Assembly: GCF_900102745.1 (NCBI RefSeq)
Contig: NZ_FMZF01000003.1
Location: forward strand, 452,681 to 516,680
Direction of reading: 5' to 3'
DNA length: 64,000 bases
Source: Geodermatophilus telluris
GTDB taxonomy: Bacteria > Actinomycetota > Actinomycetes > Mycobacteriales > Geodermatophilaceae
The position numbers were made by a program, and so were the translations under genes. Positions 42,403-51,800 of the stretch are shown here, in pieces. The notes below the pieces were generated by a model. That model saw nothing but the letters and a program-made list of their open reading frames with translations, made no database searches and was not told the origin of the DNA. Numbering within the stretch: position 1 is the stretch's first letter; every line of letters starts with the position of its first letter.

Positions 42403-43257
42403 GTGGCGGAGGACACAGCCGGCGACACGGCACCGGTGACCCAGCGGGCCGCCCACAGCCCGGTGCTCCGGCACACCGCGCGCCTCGGCCTGCTCGGCTA
42501 CGCGCTCATCCACCTGCTGGTCGCCTGGCTGGCGCTGCAGCTGGCCTGGGGCCCGGGGCGCGCCCGCACCGCGGGCCGCTCCGCGGACTCGGCCGGCGCG
42601 CTCGACGTGCTGGCCGAGTCGCCGTTCGGCGACGGCCTGCTCTGGGCGCTGGCCGCGGCGCTGGCGGGCCTGTGCGCGTGGCAGGCGGTCGAGGTGCTGC
42701 GCCACCACCGGTCGGTCCCCGGGCCGGGGCCGCGGCGGCGGGCGGTGCTGGTGCAGGTGGTCAAGACGGTGGGCACCGCGGTGCTCTACGGCTTCCTCGC
42801 CGTCTCGGCCGCGCGGGCGGCGCTGGGCCTGCGGGCCGGGCGGCGGGAGGAGCAGGAGACGGTGCGCGGGGTGCTGTCCTGGCCGGGCGGGCAGGCGCTC
42901 GTCGTCGCCGTCGCCCTGGTGGTGGTCGGCATCGGCGTCTACCACGTGCGCAAGGGGTGGCGGTCGGACTTCCTCGGCGAGATCGACCTGTCCACGGTGT
43001 CCCCCGCCCTGTGCACCCTGACCACCCGGCTCGGGCAGGTCGGCTTCGTGCTCAAGGGCGTGGCGCTGGTGCTCGTGGGCGGGGTGGTCGGCTGGGCGGC
43101 GGCCACCTTCGACGCGGCGACGGCCACCGGCCTCGACGGGGCGCTGCGGGCGGTGGCCACCGGCCCGCTCGGTCCGGTCCTGCTCACCGCCGTGGCGACC
43201 GGGCTGGCCACCTTCTCCGTCTACCTGCTGGCCCGCGCCCGGCACCCGGTCGGCTGA
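42403..43257 (+). CDS. DUF1206 membrane protein (first of three)
   Basis: A 284-residue integral membrane protein with six predicted helices arranged as three two-helix units. The repeats open with ARLGLLGYALIHLLVAWLALQLAW, VKTVGTAVLYGFLAVSAARAALG and LGQVGFVLKGVALVLVGG, each with the DUF1206-type G-x-x-x-K/R signature. The function is unknown. It may be a transporter or envelope stress protein. The GTG at 42403 follows a G-rich run. Two paralogues follow directly. Confidence 0.85.
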   Translation: MAEDTAGDTAPVTQRAAHSPVLRHTARLGLLGYALIHLLVAWLALQLAWGPGRARTAGRSADSAGALDVLAESPFGDGLLWALAAALAGLCAWQAVEVLRHHRSVPGPGPRRRAVLVQVVKTVGTAVLYGFLAVSAARAALGLRAGRREEQETVRGVLSWPGGQALVVAVALVVVGIGVYHVRKGWRSDFLGEIDLSTVSPALCTLTTRLGQVGFVLKGVALVLVGGVVGWAAATFDAATATGLDGALRAVATGPLGPVLLTAVATGLATFSVYLLARARHPVG

Positions 43258-43324
43258 GCCGACGCGGCACCGTGCGCTGTGCCACGCTGGACAGTCACAC
43301 GGGGGTGCGAGAGGAGACCTGGCC

Positions 43325-44167
43325 ATGAGCGGTCCGGGGACAGCAGCGGGCGCGGCCGGCCGGGCGGGCCAGAGCGACGCCCTGGAACACCTCGCCCGGG
43401 TCGGGTTGATCGCCTACGGCATGGTCCACGTGCTCATCGCGTGGCTGGCGCTGCAGCTGGCCTGGGGCGGGGGCAGCGGCGAGTCCGCCGACCAGTCCGG
43501 GGCGCTGGCCACCCTGGCCGAGTCGCCCGTGGGCAAGCCGCTGCTGTGGGTGCTCGCCATCGGGCTGGTCGCGCTGGCGCTGTGGCAGGCGGCCGAGGTG
43601 GTCCGCTGGCGCTCGGGCTGGTCGGCGTCCGGCGACGCGCGGAAGCGGGCGGTGCAGAAGTCGGTCAAGGCCGTCGCGAAGGCGGTCGTGTACGCGGCGC
43701 TGGCCGTGCTGGCGTTCCGGTTCGCCACCGGCGGCGGGCAGTCCAGCTCGGGCCAGCAGCAGCAGACGGCCGCCGGTGTCTTCGGCTGGCCCGGCGGGCG
43801 CTGGCTGGTCGCCGTCGTCGGGCTGGTCGTCATCGGGGTCGGCGTGCACCACGTCGTCAAGGGCTTGAGGAAGGGCTTCCTCGAGGAGATCGACCTGGCC
43901 TCGGCGCCCCCGGCGGCCGAGCGGACGGTGACCCGGCTCGGTCAGGTCGGCTACCCCGCGAAGGGCGTCGCGCTGGGCCTGGTCGGCGCGCTGCTGGTCT
44001 ACGCCGCGGTCACCTTCGACCCGGCCAGGGCCTCCGGTCTCGACGGCGCCCTGCGGACCATCCTCGACGCGCCCTTCGGCCGGGTCCTGCTGACGCTCGT
44101 GGCACTGGGGATCGCGGCGTTCGGCGCGTTCTGCTTCGTGCGGGCGCGGTACCCCGAGCGGACCTGA
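43325..44167 (+). CDS. DUF1206 membrane protein (second of three)
   Basis: A 280-residue paralogue of the preceding protein with the same six-helix plan: LARVGLIAYGMVHVLIAWLALQLAWGGG, VKAVAKAVVYAALAVLAFRFATG and LGQVGYPAKGVALGLVGALLVYAAVTFDPARASGLDGALRT. A Gln/Ser-rich cytoplasmic loop (SSSGQQQQTAAG) is unique to this copy. The ATG at 43325 starts 24 residues before the first helix. The next copy begins 23 bases after its stop, so the three are probably one transcript. Confidence 0.88.
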   Translation: MSGPGTAAGAAGRAGQSDALEHLARVGLIAYGMVHVLIAWLALQLAWGGGSGESADQSGALATLAESPVGKPLLWVLAIGLVALALWQAAEVVRWRSGWSASGDARKRAVQKSVKAVAKAVVYAALAVLAFRFATGGGQSSSGQQQQTAAGVFGWPGGRWLVAVVGLVVIGVGVHHVVKGLRKGFLEEIDLASAPPAAERTVTRLGQVGYPAKGVALGLVGALLVYAAVTFDPARASGLDGALRTILDAPFGRVLLTLVALGIAAFGAFCFVRARYPERT

Positions 44168-44190
44168 GCGGCGTCCCCGACGATCGGTCG

Positions 44191-45057
44191 GTGACCCGGT
44201 ACCGGCCGCTGCTCGACCGGGTGCACCGCGTCGTGACGACGGCGCGGGAGGTCACCGACCACCCGGTGCTGGAGGCCCTGGCCCGGGTCGGGCTGGTCGC
44301 CTACGGCGTCGTCCACCTGCTCATCGGCTGGCTCACCTGGCGGCTCTCCCGCGGCGCGGGCGGCACCGACGCCGACCAGACCGGGGCGCTGGAGACGGTG
44401 GCGCGCACGCCCGGCGGGGCGGTGCTGCTGTGGGCGATCGGACTGGGCCTGCTGGCGCTGGCGCTGTGGCAGGGCGGCGAGGTGCTGCTGTGGTGGCGCG
44501 GCCTGCTCGACCGCGAGCACCGCACCCGCACGGCGGTGGTCTGCGCCAAGTGCCTGGCCAAGGCCGCGGTGTACGCCGTCCTCGCGGTCACCGCGCTGCT
44601 GTTCGCGGTGGGCGCGGAGTACGAGGCCGACGAGCGGCTGCGCGAGCTCACCGGGGAGACGCTGGAGGTGCCCGGCGGCGCGGTGGCGGTCGGGACGGCG
44701 GCGGTCGGCGTCCTCGCGGTGGGCGTCTACTCGCTGTGGCGCGGGGTCACCGGCGGGTTCATGCGCGACGTCGACCTGCCCGCCGCGCCCGACCGCTGGG
44801 AGCCGGTGATCGAGGGGGTCGGGCGGGTCGGCTACGCGGCCAAGGGGGTGGCGTTCGGCGTCGTCGGCGTGCTGCTGTTCCGGGCGGCGACCACCGCCGA
44901 CGTCTCCACCGCCACCGGTCTGGACGGCGCGATGACCGCGATCGGCCGCACCGGCGCCGGGCCGTGGCTGCTCGGCGTCGTCGCGGCGGGGTTCGCGGCG
45001 TTCGGCGTCTACGCCCTGGCTCGCGCCCGCTACCCCGACCGCGACCCGTCGTCCTAG
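44191..45057 (+). CDS. DUF1206 membrane protein (third of three)
   Basis: A 288-residue paralogue with six helices in three pairs (LARVGLVAYGVVHLLIGWLTWRLSRG, KCLAKAAVYAVLAVTALLFAVGAE, VGRVGYAAKGVAFGVVGVLLFRAATTADVSTATGLDGAM). It lacks the Gln-rich loop of copy two and has a Cys-Ala-Lys-Cys (CAKC) pair before helix 3 that the others do not have. The GTG at 44191 is the start, 23 bases after the second copy. A terminator-like repeat (45063) follows the stop. Confidence 0.86.
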   Translation: MTRYRPLLDRVHRVVTTAREVTDHPVLEALARVGLVAYGVVHLLIGWLTWRLSRGAGGTDADQTGALETVARTPGGAVLLWAIGLGLLALALWQGGEVLLWWRGLLDREHRTRTAVVCAKCLAKAAVYAVLAVTALLFAVGAEYEADERLRELTGETLEVPGGAVAVGTAAVGVLAVGVYSLWRGVTGGFMRDVDLPAAPDRWEPVIEGVGRVGYAAKGVAFGVVGVLLFRAATTADVSTATGLDGAMTAIGRTGAGPWLLGVVAAGFAAFGVYALARARYPDRDPSS

Positions 45058-45062
45058 CGGAA

Positions 45063-45120
45063 GGACCTCCCTGCCCCCCACCGCTCGCACGCTCGCGGCG
45101 GGCCCCTGCAGGGAGGCCGC
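45063..45120. repeat. Intergenic palindromic element, family B copy 1
   Basis: An ~58-bp element with CCTCCCTGC (45066-45074) paired to GCAGGGAGG (45108-45116) and an inner G/C-rich core. It lies between converging genes. The reverse complement closely matches 48800-48855 and 61887-61945, so it is one of three copies in the window. Confidence 0.8.
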
Positions 45121-45123
45121 GTC

Positions 45124-45885
45124 CTACGTCCGCGGGCCGCCGGCCACGTAGACGACCTGGCCGGAGACGAAGCCCGCGCCCTCGCTGACGAAGAACGAGA
45201 CGGTGTGCGCGATGTCCTCCGGGACGCCGCCGCGCGCCACCGGGATCGCCGCGGCCCGCTCGGCCACGTACTCGTCCCAGTCGCGGCCGAGCCGCTCGGC
45301 GGTCGCCTTCGTCATCTCGGTCTGGATGAACCCCGGCGCGATGGCGTTCGCGGTGACGCCGAACTTCCCGAGCTCCAGCGCGAGCGTCTTGGTGAAGCCC
45401 TGGAGGCCCGCCTTCGCGGTGGCGTAGTTGGCCTGGCCGCGGTTGCCCAGCGCCGAGGTGGACGACAGGTTGACCACCCGGCCCCACTTCGCGTCCACCA
45501 TGTACCGCTGGCAGGCGCGGGTCATGAGGAACGAGCCGCGCAGGTGGACGTGCATGACCAGGTCCCAGTCGGCGTCGGTCATCTTGAACAGCAGGTTGTC
45601 GCGGGTGACGCCGGCGTTGTTGACCAGCACGACCGGCGGGCCGAGCTCGGCGGCGATCCGGTCGACGGCGGCCTGCACCTGCTCGGGGTCGCCGACGTCG
45701 GCCCCCACGCCCAGCGCCCGCCCGCCGGCCGCCTCGATCGCCCCGACGGTGGCGGCGGTGGCGGCCTCGTCGAGGTCGATCACCGCGACGGCGAAGCCGT
45801 CGGCGGCCAGGCGCAGCGCGGTCGCCGCACCGATGCCACGGGCGGCGCCGGTGACGATCGCGACGCGGGCGGGGGTCTGGGTCAT
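45124..45885 (-). CDS. fabG: Short-chain dehydrogenase, 3-ketoacyl reductase type
   Basis: A 253-residue short-chain dehydrogenase/reductase with the NAD(P)-binding TGAARGIG motif (11-18), NNAG motif, catalytic Ser in NLSSTSALG and YxxxK in YATAKAG. It should reduce a 3-ketoacyl-ACP or 3-ketoacyl-CoA to the hydroxyacyl form. The upstream thiolase gene on the same strand (68-bp gap) suggests a phaA-phaB-like pair that condenses two acyl-CoAs then reduces the product, or a fatty acid step. The ATG at 45883-45885 has an AGGAG site. Confidence 0.9.
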   Translation of the reverse strand: MTQTPARVAIVTGAARGIGAATALRLAADGFAVAVIDLDEAATAATVGAIEAAGGRALGVGADVGDPEQVQAAVDRIAAELGPPVVLVNNAGVTRDNLLFKMTDADWDLVMHVHLRGSFLMTRACQRYMVDAKWGRVVNLSSTSALGNRGQANYATAKAGLQGFTKTLALELGKFGVTANAIAPGFIQTEMTKATAERLGRDWDEYVAERAAAIPVARGGVPEDIAHTVSFFVSEGAGFVSGQVVYVAGGPRT

Positions 45886-45953
45886 GGGTGCTCCTCGGGG
45901 TCGGGGGCTGCCGGCCGATCATGCCGGGCAGCCCCCGGCACCCGCCCGGTGGG

Positions 45954-47165
45954 CTACACGCGCTCGAACAGCGCGGCGAGCCCCTGCCCGCCGCCGATGC
46001 ACATCGTCTCCAGGCCGTAGCGGGCCTCGCGGCGGGCCATCTCGCGGGTCAGCGTGGCGAGGATGCGCCCGCCGGTGGCGCCGACCGGGTGGCCCAGCGA
46101 GATCCCGGAGCCGTTGACGTTCACCCGGTCGAAGTCGCCCTCGGTGAGGCCCCACTCGCGGGTCACCGCGAGCACCTGGCTGGCGAAGGCCTCGTTGAGC
46201 TCGATGAGGTCGACGTCGGCCAGCTTGACGCCGGCCAGGTCGAGCGCCCTGGCCGTCGCCGGGACCGGGCCGATGCCCATCGTCCGCGGCGGCACGCCGG
46301 CGACGGCCCAGGACACCAGCCGGGCCAGCGGGCGCAGGCCGAGCTCGGCGGCCTTCTCCGGCGAGGTGACCACGCAGACCGCGGCGCCGTCGTTCTGGCC
46401 GCTGGCGTTGCCGGCGGTGACGGTGGCCTCGGGGTCGTCCCTGCCGAGGATCGGCCGCAGCTTCGCCAGCGTCTCGACGTTCGAGTCGGGGCGGATGTGC
46501 TCGTCGCGGTCGACGACGGTGTCGCCCTTCCGGCCCGTCACGGTGACCGGGACGATCTCGTCGGCGAACCGCCCCTCCGCGGCGGCCGCGGCGGCCCGCT
46601 GGTGGCTGCGGACGGCGTACTCGTCCTGCTCCTGGCGGCCGATGGAGTACTCGCGGCGCAGGTTCTCCGCGGTCTCGAGCATGCCGCCGGGCACCGGGTG
46701 GTGCACCCCGCCGGCGGTGACCCGACCGCGGGCCAGGCCGTCCTGCAGCAGCACCCCGGGGCCGGCCTTGACCCCCCAGCGCATGGCCTGCGAGTAGAAC
46801 GGCGCGTTGCTCATGGACTCGGCCCCGCCGGCGAGGACGACCTCGGCGGCGCCGGTCTGCACCTGCATGGCCGCGTAGAGCACCGCCTGCAGGCCGGAGC
46901 CGCAGCGGCGGTCGACCTGGATGCCGCCGGCGGTCACCGGCAGGCCGGCGTCCAACGCCGCGACCCGGCCGATCGCCGGGGCCTCCATCGTGGGGTAGCA
47001 GTGGCCGAGGACGACGTCGTCGACCGACTCCGGCGGCAGGCCGGTGCGCTCCATCAGCGCCCGGACGACCGTGGAGGCGAGGTCCTGGGCGGGCACGTCC
47101 CGCAGGGATCCCCCGAAGCCCCCGACCGGGGTCCGCAGCGGCTCACAGATGACCGCGTTCCGCAC
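45954..47165 (-). CDS. Acetyl-CoA acetyltransferase (thiolase)
   Basis: A 403-residue thiolase. The acyl-accepting Cys in [10 protein letters not shown] (residues ~87-96), the NEAFA motif in [15 protein letters not shown], the [20 protein letters not shown] stretch with catalytic His, and the C-terminal CIGGGQG with the second Cys are all intact. It would condense or cleave acetyl-CoA with an acyl-CoA, giving or using acetoacetyl-CoA or longer 3-ketoacyl-CoA. GTG 47163-47165 follows AGGAGG at good spacing. Cotranscription with the SDR gene downstream is likely. Confidence 0.92.
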   Translation of the reverse strand: MRNAVICEPLRTPVGGFGGSLRDVPAQDLASTVVRALMERTGLPPESVDDVVLGHCYPTMEAPAIGRVAALDAGLPVTAGGIQVDRRCGSGLQAVLYAAMQVQTGAAEVVLAGGAESMSNAPFYSQAMRWGVKAGPGVLLQDGLARGRVTAGGVHHPVPGGMLETAENLRREYSIGRQEQDEYAVRSHQRAAAAAAEGRFADEIVPVTVTGRKGDTVVDRDEHIRPDSNVETLAKLRPILGRDDPEATVTAGNASGQNDGAAVCVVTSPEKAAELGLRPLARLVSWAVAGVPPRTMGIGPVPATARALDLAGVKLADVDLIELNEAFASQVLAVTREWGLTEGDFDRVNVNGSGISLGHPVGATGGRILATLTREMARREARYGLETMCIGGGQGLAALFERV

Positions 47166-47267
47166 GGCGTCCTCCTCGTCGACACGGCCGGCTCCGCCTC
47201 GGACCGGCGCCGTCGCCGAGTCTGCTCCTCCACCTGCGCCCGTGCGCAGCCAGGTGGAGGCCCGTCC

Positions 47268-47639
47268 TCAGGCCGCGCCGGCTCCGGCGCGGGGCTCGAC
47301 CTGCTCGACGCCGAGGAGCTCCCACAGCCCGGTCACCTGCAGGGCGCGGGCCACGGCGCGGGTGCCCACGAGGACCCGCAGCCGGACGCCGTGGCCGACG
47401 GCGGTGCGGTGCGCGATCGCCAGGGTGGACAGACCGGCCGAGTCGAGGAAGGTGACCGCCTCGAGATCGACGGTCACCGAGCGGGACCCGTCGGCGAAGG
47501 CCTCGTCCAGGGCGCGGCGCAGCAGGGGTGCGGTGGAGCAGTCGACCTCACCGGCGAGGACGAGGCGCGCGGCCCCGTCGACGGCGTGGGTCTCGACGGT
47601 GAGCAGGTCGTCGGTGGGGCCAGGGGAGATGGTGGTCAC
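47268..47639 (-). CDS. STAS-domain anti-anti-sigma factor
   Basis: A 123-residue SpoIIAA/RsbV-like protein with a single STAS domain. The phosphorylation site lies in TFLDSAGLSTL (Ser near residue 68, as in SpoIIAA). Such proteins, in their unphosphorylated state, sequester an anti-sigma kinase and free a stress sigma factor. It is a reasonable phosphatase target of RsbP at 31474-34095, though the genes are 13 kb apart. The GTG at 47637-47639 has an AGGAG-like site. It stands alone, downstream of no obvious kinase gene. Confidence 0.85.
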   Translation of the reverse strand: MTTISPGPTDDLLTVETHAVDGAARLVLAGEVDCSTAPLLRRALDEAFADGSRSVTVDLEAVTFLDSAGLSTLAIAHRTAVGHGVRLRVLVGTRAVARALQVTGLWELLGVEQVEPRAGAGAA

Positions 47640-47901
47640 GGTGCGCTCCTCGGTCGAGGGCGGGCCCGTGCGGATGAGAGCGGCCCGGGAGCCACACCAC
47701 GGCGCAGAGTCCAGCGTTGGCGTTCACGGCTGTCGTTTGAACCGCACCGAGGACGTTAGGCCCGGGACCGGTTGTGCACAAGGGGGTCCGGCCGGCCGCG
47801 GCCGTACCGTCCGACACAGCCCCGTGTGTCCGAACCGGCCGGTCACCTGCGGGAACGCGCTCCCGACCGGCAGTGCGTCCGCCGCGGGGATACTGGTCGG
47901 C
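47640..47901. other. 262-bp divergent intergenic region with palindromes
   Basis: Gene-free space between the STAS gene and the membrane protein at 47902. It contains the self-complementary decamer TTGTGCACAA (47772-47781) and GACACA-GCCCCG-TGTGTC (47813-47830). These may be operators for one or both divergent genes. No small ORF or RNA gene was recognised. Confidence 0.5.
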
Positions 47902-48216
47902 GTGAGCAAGCGGCTGGTCCTGGCGGGGCTGATCTGGGCGGCGGTCTCCGCCCTCGCGTTCCTCGGCCTGGGCAACGTGATCATGGCCGCGGGACTGTCC
48001 GTCTTCGGCCTCGTCCTGCTCGTCGTCCTGGCGATGGCGGGCGACTGGGAGCAGCACCCCGACTTCGAGGAGCGCGAGATGTACCGCGCGCAGCGCCGGG
48101 CGGTCCGGTGGCAGCGCGGCGCCGGCGCCCGGGCGCGCGACCGCGAGCGCTGGGAGGCCCACCAGGCGCGCCGGGCCGCACGCAGCCGCACCCCGGGCGG
48201 GGACGACCGGGCCTGA
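47902..48216 (+). CDS. Small two-helix membrane protein, 104 aa
   Basis: A 104-residue protein with two predicted membrane helices (LVLAGLIWAAVSALAFLGLG and VIMAAGLSVFGLVLLVVLAMAG) and a strongly basic, Arg-rich cytoplasmic tail (REMYRAQRRAVRWQRGAGARARDRERWEAHQARRAARSR). No family was identified. The basic tail could bind RNA or phospholipid. GTG 47902 is the start. Confidence 0.65.
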   Translation: MSKRLVLAGLIWAAVSALAFLGLGNVIMAAGLSVFGLVLLVVLAMAGDWEQHPDFEEREMYRAQRRAVRWQRGAGARARDRERWEAHQARRAARSRTPGGDDRA

Positions 48217-48261
48217 CCCGGGGTCCGGGAAAACCGGTCGACCGGTCCGGGCGGCCGGCCC

Positions 48262-48285
48262 TACGGTCGGCGCATGCGCTCCTGA
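48262..48285 (+). promoter_or_regulatory. Leaderless three-codon upstream ORF (MRS-stop)
   Basis: A TACGGT -10 box (48262-48267) ends six bases before an ATG (48274) that opens the mini-frame ATG-CGC-TCC-TGA. This is the geometry of a leaderless transcript. The next gene, at 48435, starts 149 bases further and has a perfect AGGAGG site, so the mini-ORF would be a translated leader or attenuator. This is a hypothesis from spacing alone. Confidence 0.35.
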
Positions 48286-48434
48286 GCCGCCCTCGCGACG
48301 ACGCCCGCGTCCGCACCGGACGCCCGCGGGTCGAGCCCCGCGCTCCCCGCTCCCCTCGCGCCCGGACTCCGGCGCGCTCCTCCCCTGGCTGCCGGCCGTC
48401 CGCGGCCGGTCCGACCTCCCCCCAGGAGGCCCCC

Positions 48435-48800
48435 GTGTCACGTCCCCTGCGCTCCCCCGGCCCGGCGGCGACCGCCGCTCGCGCCACCCTGTCCGCCGAC
48501 GACGCCGCCCGCTTCGACCGGCTCGTCTCCGCCGTGCTGACCTCGCCGGGCGCCGCCCTGGGTCCGGCCCTGCGGGCGCAGCTGCCCGGTCCTGCCGGGG
48601 TGCGCTGGCTGCGCACGGCCGGGCTGCCGCCGACCACCCGTGCCGCGGCGCTCACCGCCGAGCAGTGGCTGTCGCTGTACCGCTGCTGGCGGTCGGTCGC
48701 GTCGGTGCCGCACGCCGGCCGGTCCGGCCGCGCACCGGTCGGCCGCCCGTCGGCCCACGGCCACGCACCCGGCGCCCTCGCCGCCCCGCGCTGGTTCTAG
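48435..48800 (+). CDS. Hypothetical basic protein, 121 aa
   Basis: A 121-residue Arg/Ala/Pro-rich protein with a central helical segment (DDAARFDRLVSAVLTSPGAALGPALRAQLPG, WLRTAGLPPTTRAAALTAEQWLSLYRCWRSVA) and a His/Gly/Pro tail. It has no recognised family, signal or membrane helix. Codon usage looks coding and a strong AGGAGG sits seven bases before the GTG at 48435. The leader of 149 bases may be regulatory. It converges on the sacsin-like gene, separated only by a family B repeat. Confidence 0.55.
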   Translation: MSRPLRSPGPAATAARATLSADDAARFDRLVSAVLTSPGAALGPALRAQLPGPAGVRWLRTAGLPPTTRAAALTAEQWLSLYRCWRSVASVPHAGRSGRAPVGRPSAHGHAPGALAAPRWF

Positions 48801-48855
48801 GCCCCCTGCAGGGGCCCGCCGTGAGCTGGCGAACGGTGGGGGGCAGGGGGTCCTT
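48800..48855. repeat. Intergenic palindromic element, family B copy 2
   Basis: A ~56-bp element beginning GGCCCCCTGCAGGGGCCCGC and ending GGGGGGCAGGGGGTCCTTC, with arms CCCCCTGC/GCAGGGGG. It lies between the converging gene at 48435 and the sacsin-like gene. Copies 1 and 3 are at 45063-45120 (inverted) and 61887-61945. Confidence 0.8.
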
Positions 48856-48858
48856 CTC

Positions 48859-51800
48859 CTAGCCGACGGCGTCCTCCGCGGCGAGGTCGGCGGCCCGGCG
48901 GGGGTCGGCGAACGCCTCGGCCAGCGCCTGGCGCAGCGGCCACGCCCCGGCCCGCCAGGCCAGCGCCCGGCCGAGCGCGGGCGCGGTGCCGTCGACGTGG
49001 TCGGCGTCGCCGGCCGGCCACCAGGGCACCGGCCGGCCGCCGACGAGCAACTGCTCGTGGACGGCGACCTCACCGTCGAGCTCGGCGACGCCCAGCCGGG
49101 CCGCGGCCAGCGCGGCGCCGGGCAGCGCCGACCAGGGGTGCCGCCGCACCGGGTGGCTGGTCACCGTGCCGGTCACCCGCTCGGAGGCCAGCGGCAGGTC
49201 GAGCAGGTCGGCCACCGCCGCGGGCGCCCCGCCCGCGGGGACGAGCACGCCGTCGACCAGGGGCTGCAGCCACGGCGCGTCGAGCACCAGCACGGACTCG
49301 CGGCCGGGGTCGGCCACCCGGTCCGCCGCGACCCGCACCCCGGCCGGCGGGTCGACGTCCACGTCGTCGAGGGCCTCGGCCAGCCGGGCGTAGACCGTGC
49401 GCAGGACCGCCGGCGACACCGTCCGCCGCGGGTCGCCGAGCCGGTCGAGCAGGTCGAGCGCGGCGTCGACGTCGGCGAGCACGTCACCGACGGTGGCCGG
49501 CGGGCGCAGCCGCTCGAGCACCCGCGGCGGGCCGGACGCCGGGTCGTACAGCCCCTGCAGCTCGCGGCTGCCCGGCGCGCACAGCCGGTCGGGCCGCCGC
49601 CCGCCGAGCACCGGGTGGGTGGTCAGCCACCAGCGCAGGTAGCCCGGGGCTGCCACGCCGCCGACGACGACGTCGGCCCACGCCTCCTCCGCCGCGTCGG
49701 CCAGCAGCGCCAGCGCGCCGGGCCAGTCGGCGACGAGCTCCAGGTCGCGGACGGCGCACAGCGGCGGCCAGGCCGGCGGCGGGCCGGGGGGCAGCCGGTC
49801 GAGGACGGCGTCGGCCCACGCGCCGGCGGCGTCGACGTCGAGGTCGTCGGGGTCCTCCGCGCGCACCAGGGCGAAGGTGACCAGCACGCCGGCCGCCCGC
49901 AGCGCCGCCGGGTCCTGGGCGTCGGCGAAGGCGGGGTCGAGCAGGCCCAGCGCGCCGTCCTCCAGGACCGCCGCGAGCGGGGCGCCGGGCACCAGCAGCT
50001 CCCCCGCCGGCGCCCAGGCGCCCTCGGCGTCGGGCAGCGCCAGCTCGGCCAGCCACGGCAGCTCCCCGGGCGCGGTGCCCGCGGCCGCCACCAGCGCGAG
50101 CACCGCGCGGGCGAGGTCGGCGGGGTCGCCGTCGGCCCAGTCCTCCTCGACGGCGTCCACCGACGCCTCCACCGCGGCGCGCACCGCCGGGTCGGCGAGG
50201 ACCGCCGCCGCGGTGGCCGCCCGGGCGCCGAGCCGCTCGAGCAGCCGCCGCGCGGCGGGCGGGGCGACCGCGTCGGGGTGCGCCACCCGGAGCGCCAGCG
50301 GGCCCAGCCGCTCGACGGGCAGGTCGTCGGCCGGCAGCAGCACGCCGGCCGGTCCGGGCGCGGTCCGCCCGTCGGCCAGGGGGACGGGCAGCGCGCCGAG
50401 CTCCTCGCGGTCGGCGCCGTCCAGCGAGGCGTACAGCCGCGCCCACCACGCCGGGGGTCGGGCCACCCCGCCGACGGCCTCCGCCACCTCGGCCGGTCCC
50501 ACCCGCCGGACGCCGAGCGCGGCCAGCGCCGGGGCGCCCTCGCGCCGCCCCCAGCCGGCCGGCAGCAGGCCGGGCAGCACCCCGGCCAGGACGGCGGTGC
50601 GCTCCTCGGCGCCGTCGTCGAGGGCGGTGGCCCGGGCGGCGGTCTGACGGCCCTCGGGGTCCTCGGCCAGCGGCAGCCAGGGCGTCGCGCGCAGCCGGTC
50701 GAGCGCCGCGCTGCCCAGCGCGGCGTCGAGCGCGGCGGCGGCCAGGCCGGTGCGCGGCACGAGACCCAGGACGGCGGGGTCCGGCGCCAGCGCGGCGAGC
50801 AGGCCCGCGTAGGCCTCCGCGCAGACGCCGACCAGCGCGTCGGTGACCGGGCCGGGGGCGACGTGCCGCCGGTCGGGGCCGAGCGGGAACGGGGCGACCA
50901 GCCGGGCGGGCAGCGACAGCGGCTCGTCGCTCGGGGTCGGCGCGTGCACCACCTGGCGCCCGGGCAGCGGCTCGGGCCGGCCGTCGTCGTCGAGCGGCAC
51001 CGCCCAGGTGACGGTGTAGCCACGGCGGGCGCGCTCCTCGACCGGGCGGCCGGCGAAGAGCTCCTCGGCCAGCTCCCCGGTGCGCTCCTCCACCCGCCAG
51101 GTCCGCGTGCGGTCGCCGTCGCGCAGCCGGGCCAGCGGCGGGGTGTGCGCGCACGCGAGCGTGTGGGTCGCGCCGTCGACGACCACCTCGATCTCGGCCA
51201 GGCCCGGCAGCGCGAGCAGCAGCTCGGCCGGCAGCTGCTCCAGCGCGGTGCGGACGGCGACCCGCGAGCCCGGGCGCAGCGGCAGCACGACCTCGGTGGC
51301 GTGGCCCTCGGGCGGCGCCCCCTCGGCCGGCCAGGGCAGCCGCAGCACCGGGACGGCGCCCTCGCGGCGGGCCACTTCCTCGGCGAGCGCGGCGACGTCG
51401 GCGACCTCGGCACGGGTGCGGGCGGCGCTGAACCGCACGCCGCCGTGCAGCGAGTGGACCGCGGGCTCGTCGGAGACGGCGAGGACCGCGGCGAAGCCGA
51501 CCCCGAAACGGCCCACGGTCTGGACCGGCGGCCCGCCCGCAGCTCCCACGGTCGCTCGCCCGTCGCGCTTGGCCGACGCGCGCAGGCTGGCCAGGCCGCC
51601 CACCCCGTCGGCGTCCAGCGGCGCCCCGGTGTTGGCCGCGTGCAGCACCTCTCCCCCGCCGCCGACCCCGCTCCCGATGGTGGCCAGCTCGAGCCGCAGC
51701 CGACCCGGGACGCCCGCCCGGACGGCGGCGTCGGCCGCGTTCTGCGCCAGCTCCACCAGCAGCCGGTCGCGGTACCCGCCGCGGACGAGGTCCTCCTCGG

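Noticed and set aside
42229..43257. Longer version of the first DUF1206 protein starting at 42229
   Set aside because: The extra 58 codons lie opposite the start of the divergent membrane-protein gene, are Arg/Gly-rich and have no ribosome site. The GTG at 42403 fits the family length.
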